A DNA stretch of 34,926 nucleotides from a virus. The notes below the pieces were generated by a model, which saw only the letters and a list, made by a program, of their open reading frames with translations, did no database searches and was not told where the DNA came from. This document shows positions 34,545 through 34,926 of this stretch, piece by piece. Position numbers and translations under genes: made by a program. Location: positions 1 through 34,926 of IMG/VR virus record IMGVR_UViG_3300040856_002589. The stretch is one strand, 5' to 3'. The stretch's first letter is position 1. Each line of letters starts with the position of its first letter.

Positions 34545-34580
34545 TTAAATTAGTTAAACTCTACATCCGTATAGGCAAAG

Positions 34581-34611
34581 GAGAAGTTCCCCTTCTCAGG
34601 GGCAGTGCCCA
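34581..34611 (-). repeat. Hairpins in the RlpA-like leader
   Basis: GAGAAG/CTTCTC (34581-34597) and GGGCA/TGCCC (34601-34611). Together with 34648-34664 they make a strongly folded leader of about 120 bases. Confidence 0.5.
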
Positions 34612-34647
34612 CGGCTCTAAATCAAATCAAAATCTCATAATAATAAA

Positions 34648-34664
34648 CCCTGCTCATAACAGGG
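34648..34664 (-). terminator. Hairpin directly after the RlpA-like promoter
   Basis: CCCTG / CAGGG with a seven-base loop followed by TTTATTATT. It starts about ten bases after the -10, so it can terminate only transcripts from further upstream and would cap the 5' end of its own. Confidence 0.6.
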
Positions 34665-34671
34665 ATTTTCC

Positions 34672-34700
34672 ATTATAAGTGAATATTTAGGATTTGTCAA
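34672..34700 (-). promoter_or_regulatory. Full-consens sigma70 promoter of the RlpA-like gene
   Basis: Minus strand TTGACA (34700-34695), 17 bases, TATAAT (34677-34672). The TGA in the -35 is the stop codon of the gene at 34697-34870. Confidence 0.8.
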
Positions 34701-34870
34701 TCAATCGTCATGACCTCAATATCTCCATCGAGACCAGAGCCAAGCCACTCAGAAAATTCTTCTTCCAGTGCAATGGCATCTTCGAATTTATTTTTCTTCG
34801 TCAATTTTGAAAAACGATCAATACTCCAGTCTCGAATATCGACGACTAGATCTTCCATTGGGGTGTCCAT
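34697..34870 (-). CDS. Small acidic hypothetical protein
   Basis: 57 residues from the ATG at 34870 (MDTPMEDLVVDIRDWSIDRF...). An in-frame ATG at 34894 overlaps the -10 box and would not be on the mRNA. Helical, acidic. Stop codon overlaps the next promoter. Confidence 0.65.
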   Translation of the reverse strand: MDTPMEDLVVDIRDWSIDRFSKLTKKNKFEDAIALEEEFSEWLGSGLDGDIEVMTID

Positions 34871-34892
34871 AAATAAATTTTGATTCTCATAC

Positions 34893-34921
34893 ATAGTAGG
34901 TCATAAGGCCAGATCTGTCAA
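34893..34921 (-). promoter_or_regulatory. Sigma70-type promoter
   Basis: Minus strand TTGACA (34921-34916), 17 bases, TACTAT (34898-34893), about 20 bases before the ATG at 34870. Confidence 0.75.
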
Positions 34922-34926
34922 GTGTG

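Overview
The window looks like part of a T4-like cyanophage (myovirus) genome infecting marine Synechococcus or a close relative. The evidence is psbA split by a group I intron, two high-light-inducible (hli) genes, a plant-type ferredoxin, a cyanobacterial SLH porin, T4-type late promoters (TATAAATA), phage tRNAs, many homing endonucleases, phage fibre genes and dense runs of small ATGA-overlapping genes. Almost everything is on the minus strand; only four small genes at 14.1-15.0 kb are clearly on plus. All calls come from reading the sequence; no database search was run.

Layout by plus coordinate (transcription mostly right to left). 1-7.4 kb: about 25 small, tightly packed genes, mostly unknown, with a glutaredoxin, an HNH nuclease, an AbrB-like C-terminal domain and a LOG-family nucleotide hydrolase. 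7.4-9.6 kb: a GC-rich, host-like tail-fibre cassette. 9.7-11.6 kb: a long coiled-coil fibre protein. 11.7-14.1 kb: a homing endonuclease next to intron-split psbA, with a structured leader and two promoters. 14.1-15.0 kb: small plus-strand genes. 15.0-16.3 kb: a two-gene cassette of a PD-(D/E)XK-like nuclease and a Mom-like DNA-modification enzyme. 16.3-17.5 kb: a C39-like peptidase and a GH24 lysozyme in -1 frame, joined by a slippery heptamer and a stem-loop. 17.5-18.9 kb: hli, ferredoxin and hli operon. 18.9-21.7 kb: structural-type protein, GIY-YIG endonuclease and a full-length porin. 21.7-27.5 kb: an eight-gene glycan operon (six glycosyltransferase-like genes, a fucosyltransferase-like gene, an FkbM methyltransferase). 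27.5-34.9 kb: small genes, a Phd-type antitoxin, a metalloprotease with a capsid-targeting-like N-terminus, six tRNA or tRNA-like genes, two paralogous HNH homing endonucleases, a lipoprotein, a second structural-type protein and an RlpA-like wall enzyme.

Regulation is unusually legible. There are over twenty sigma70-type promoters, most with TTGACA and exactly 17 bp to a TATAAT-like -10. They lie in front of photosynthesis genes, the porin, the glycan operon, the nuclease/Mom cassette and the tRNAs. Several have the -35 inside a terminator hairpin or overlapping the stop codon of the gene before. T4-type late promoters sit on or just after terminator T-runs.

The strongest candidates for something new are: (1) a three-copy structured element in front of homing endonuclease genes, with compensatory changes; (2) the candidate programmed -1 frameshift joining peptidase and lysozyme; (3) the nuclease plus Mom-like pair; (4) a D-arm-less tRNA-Arg-like RNA with a compensating insertion; (5) nested terminator-promoter modules; (6) four tandem promoters at 31.5-31.75 kb.
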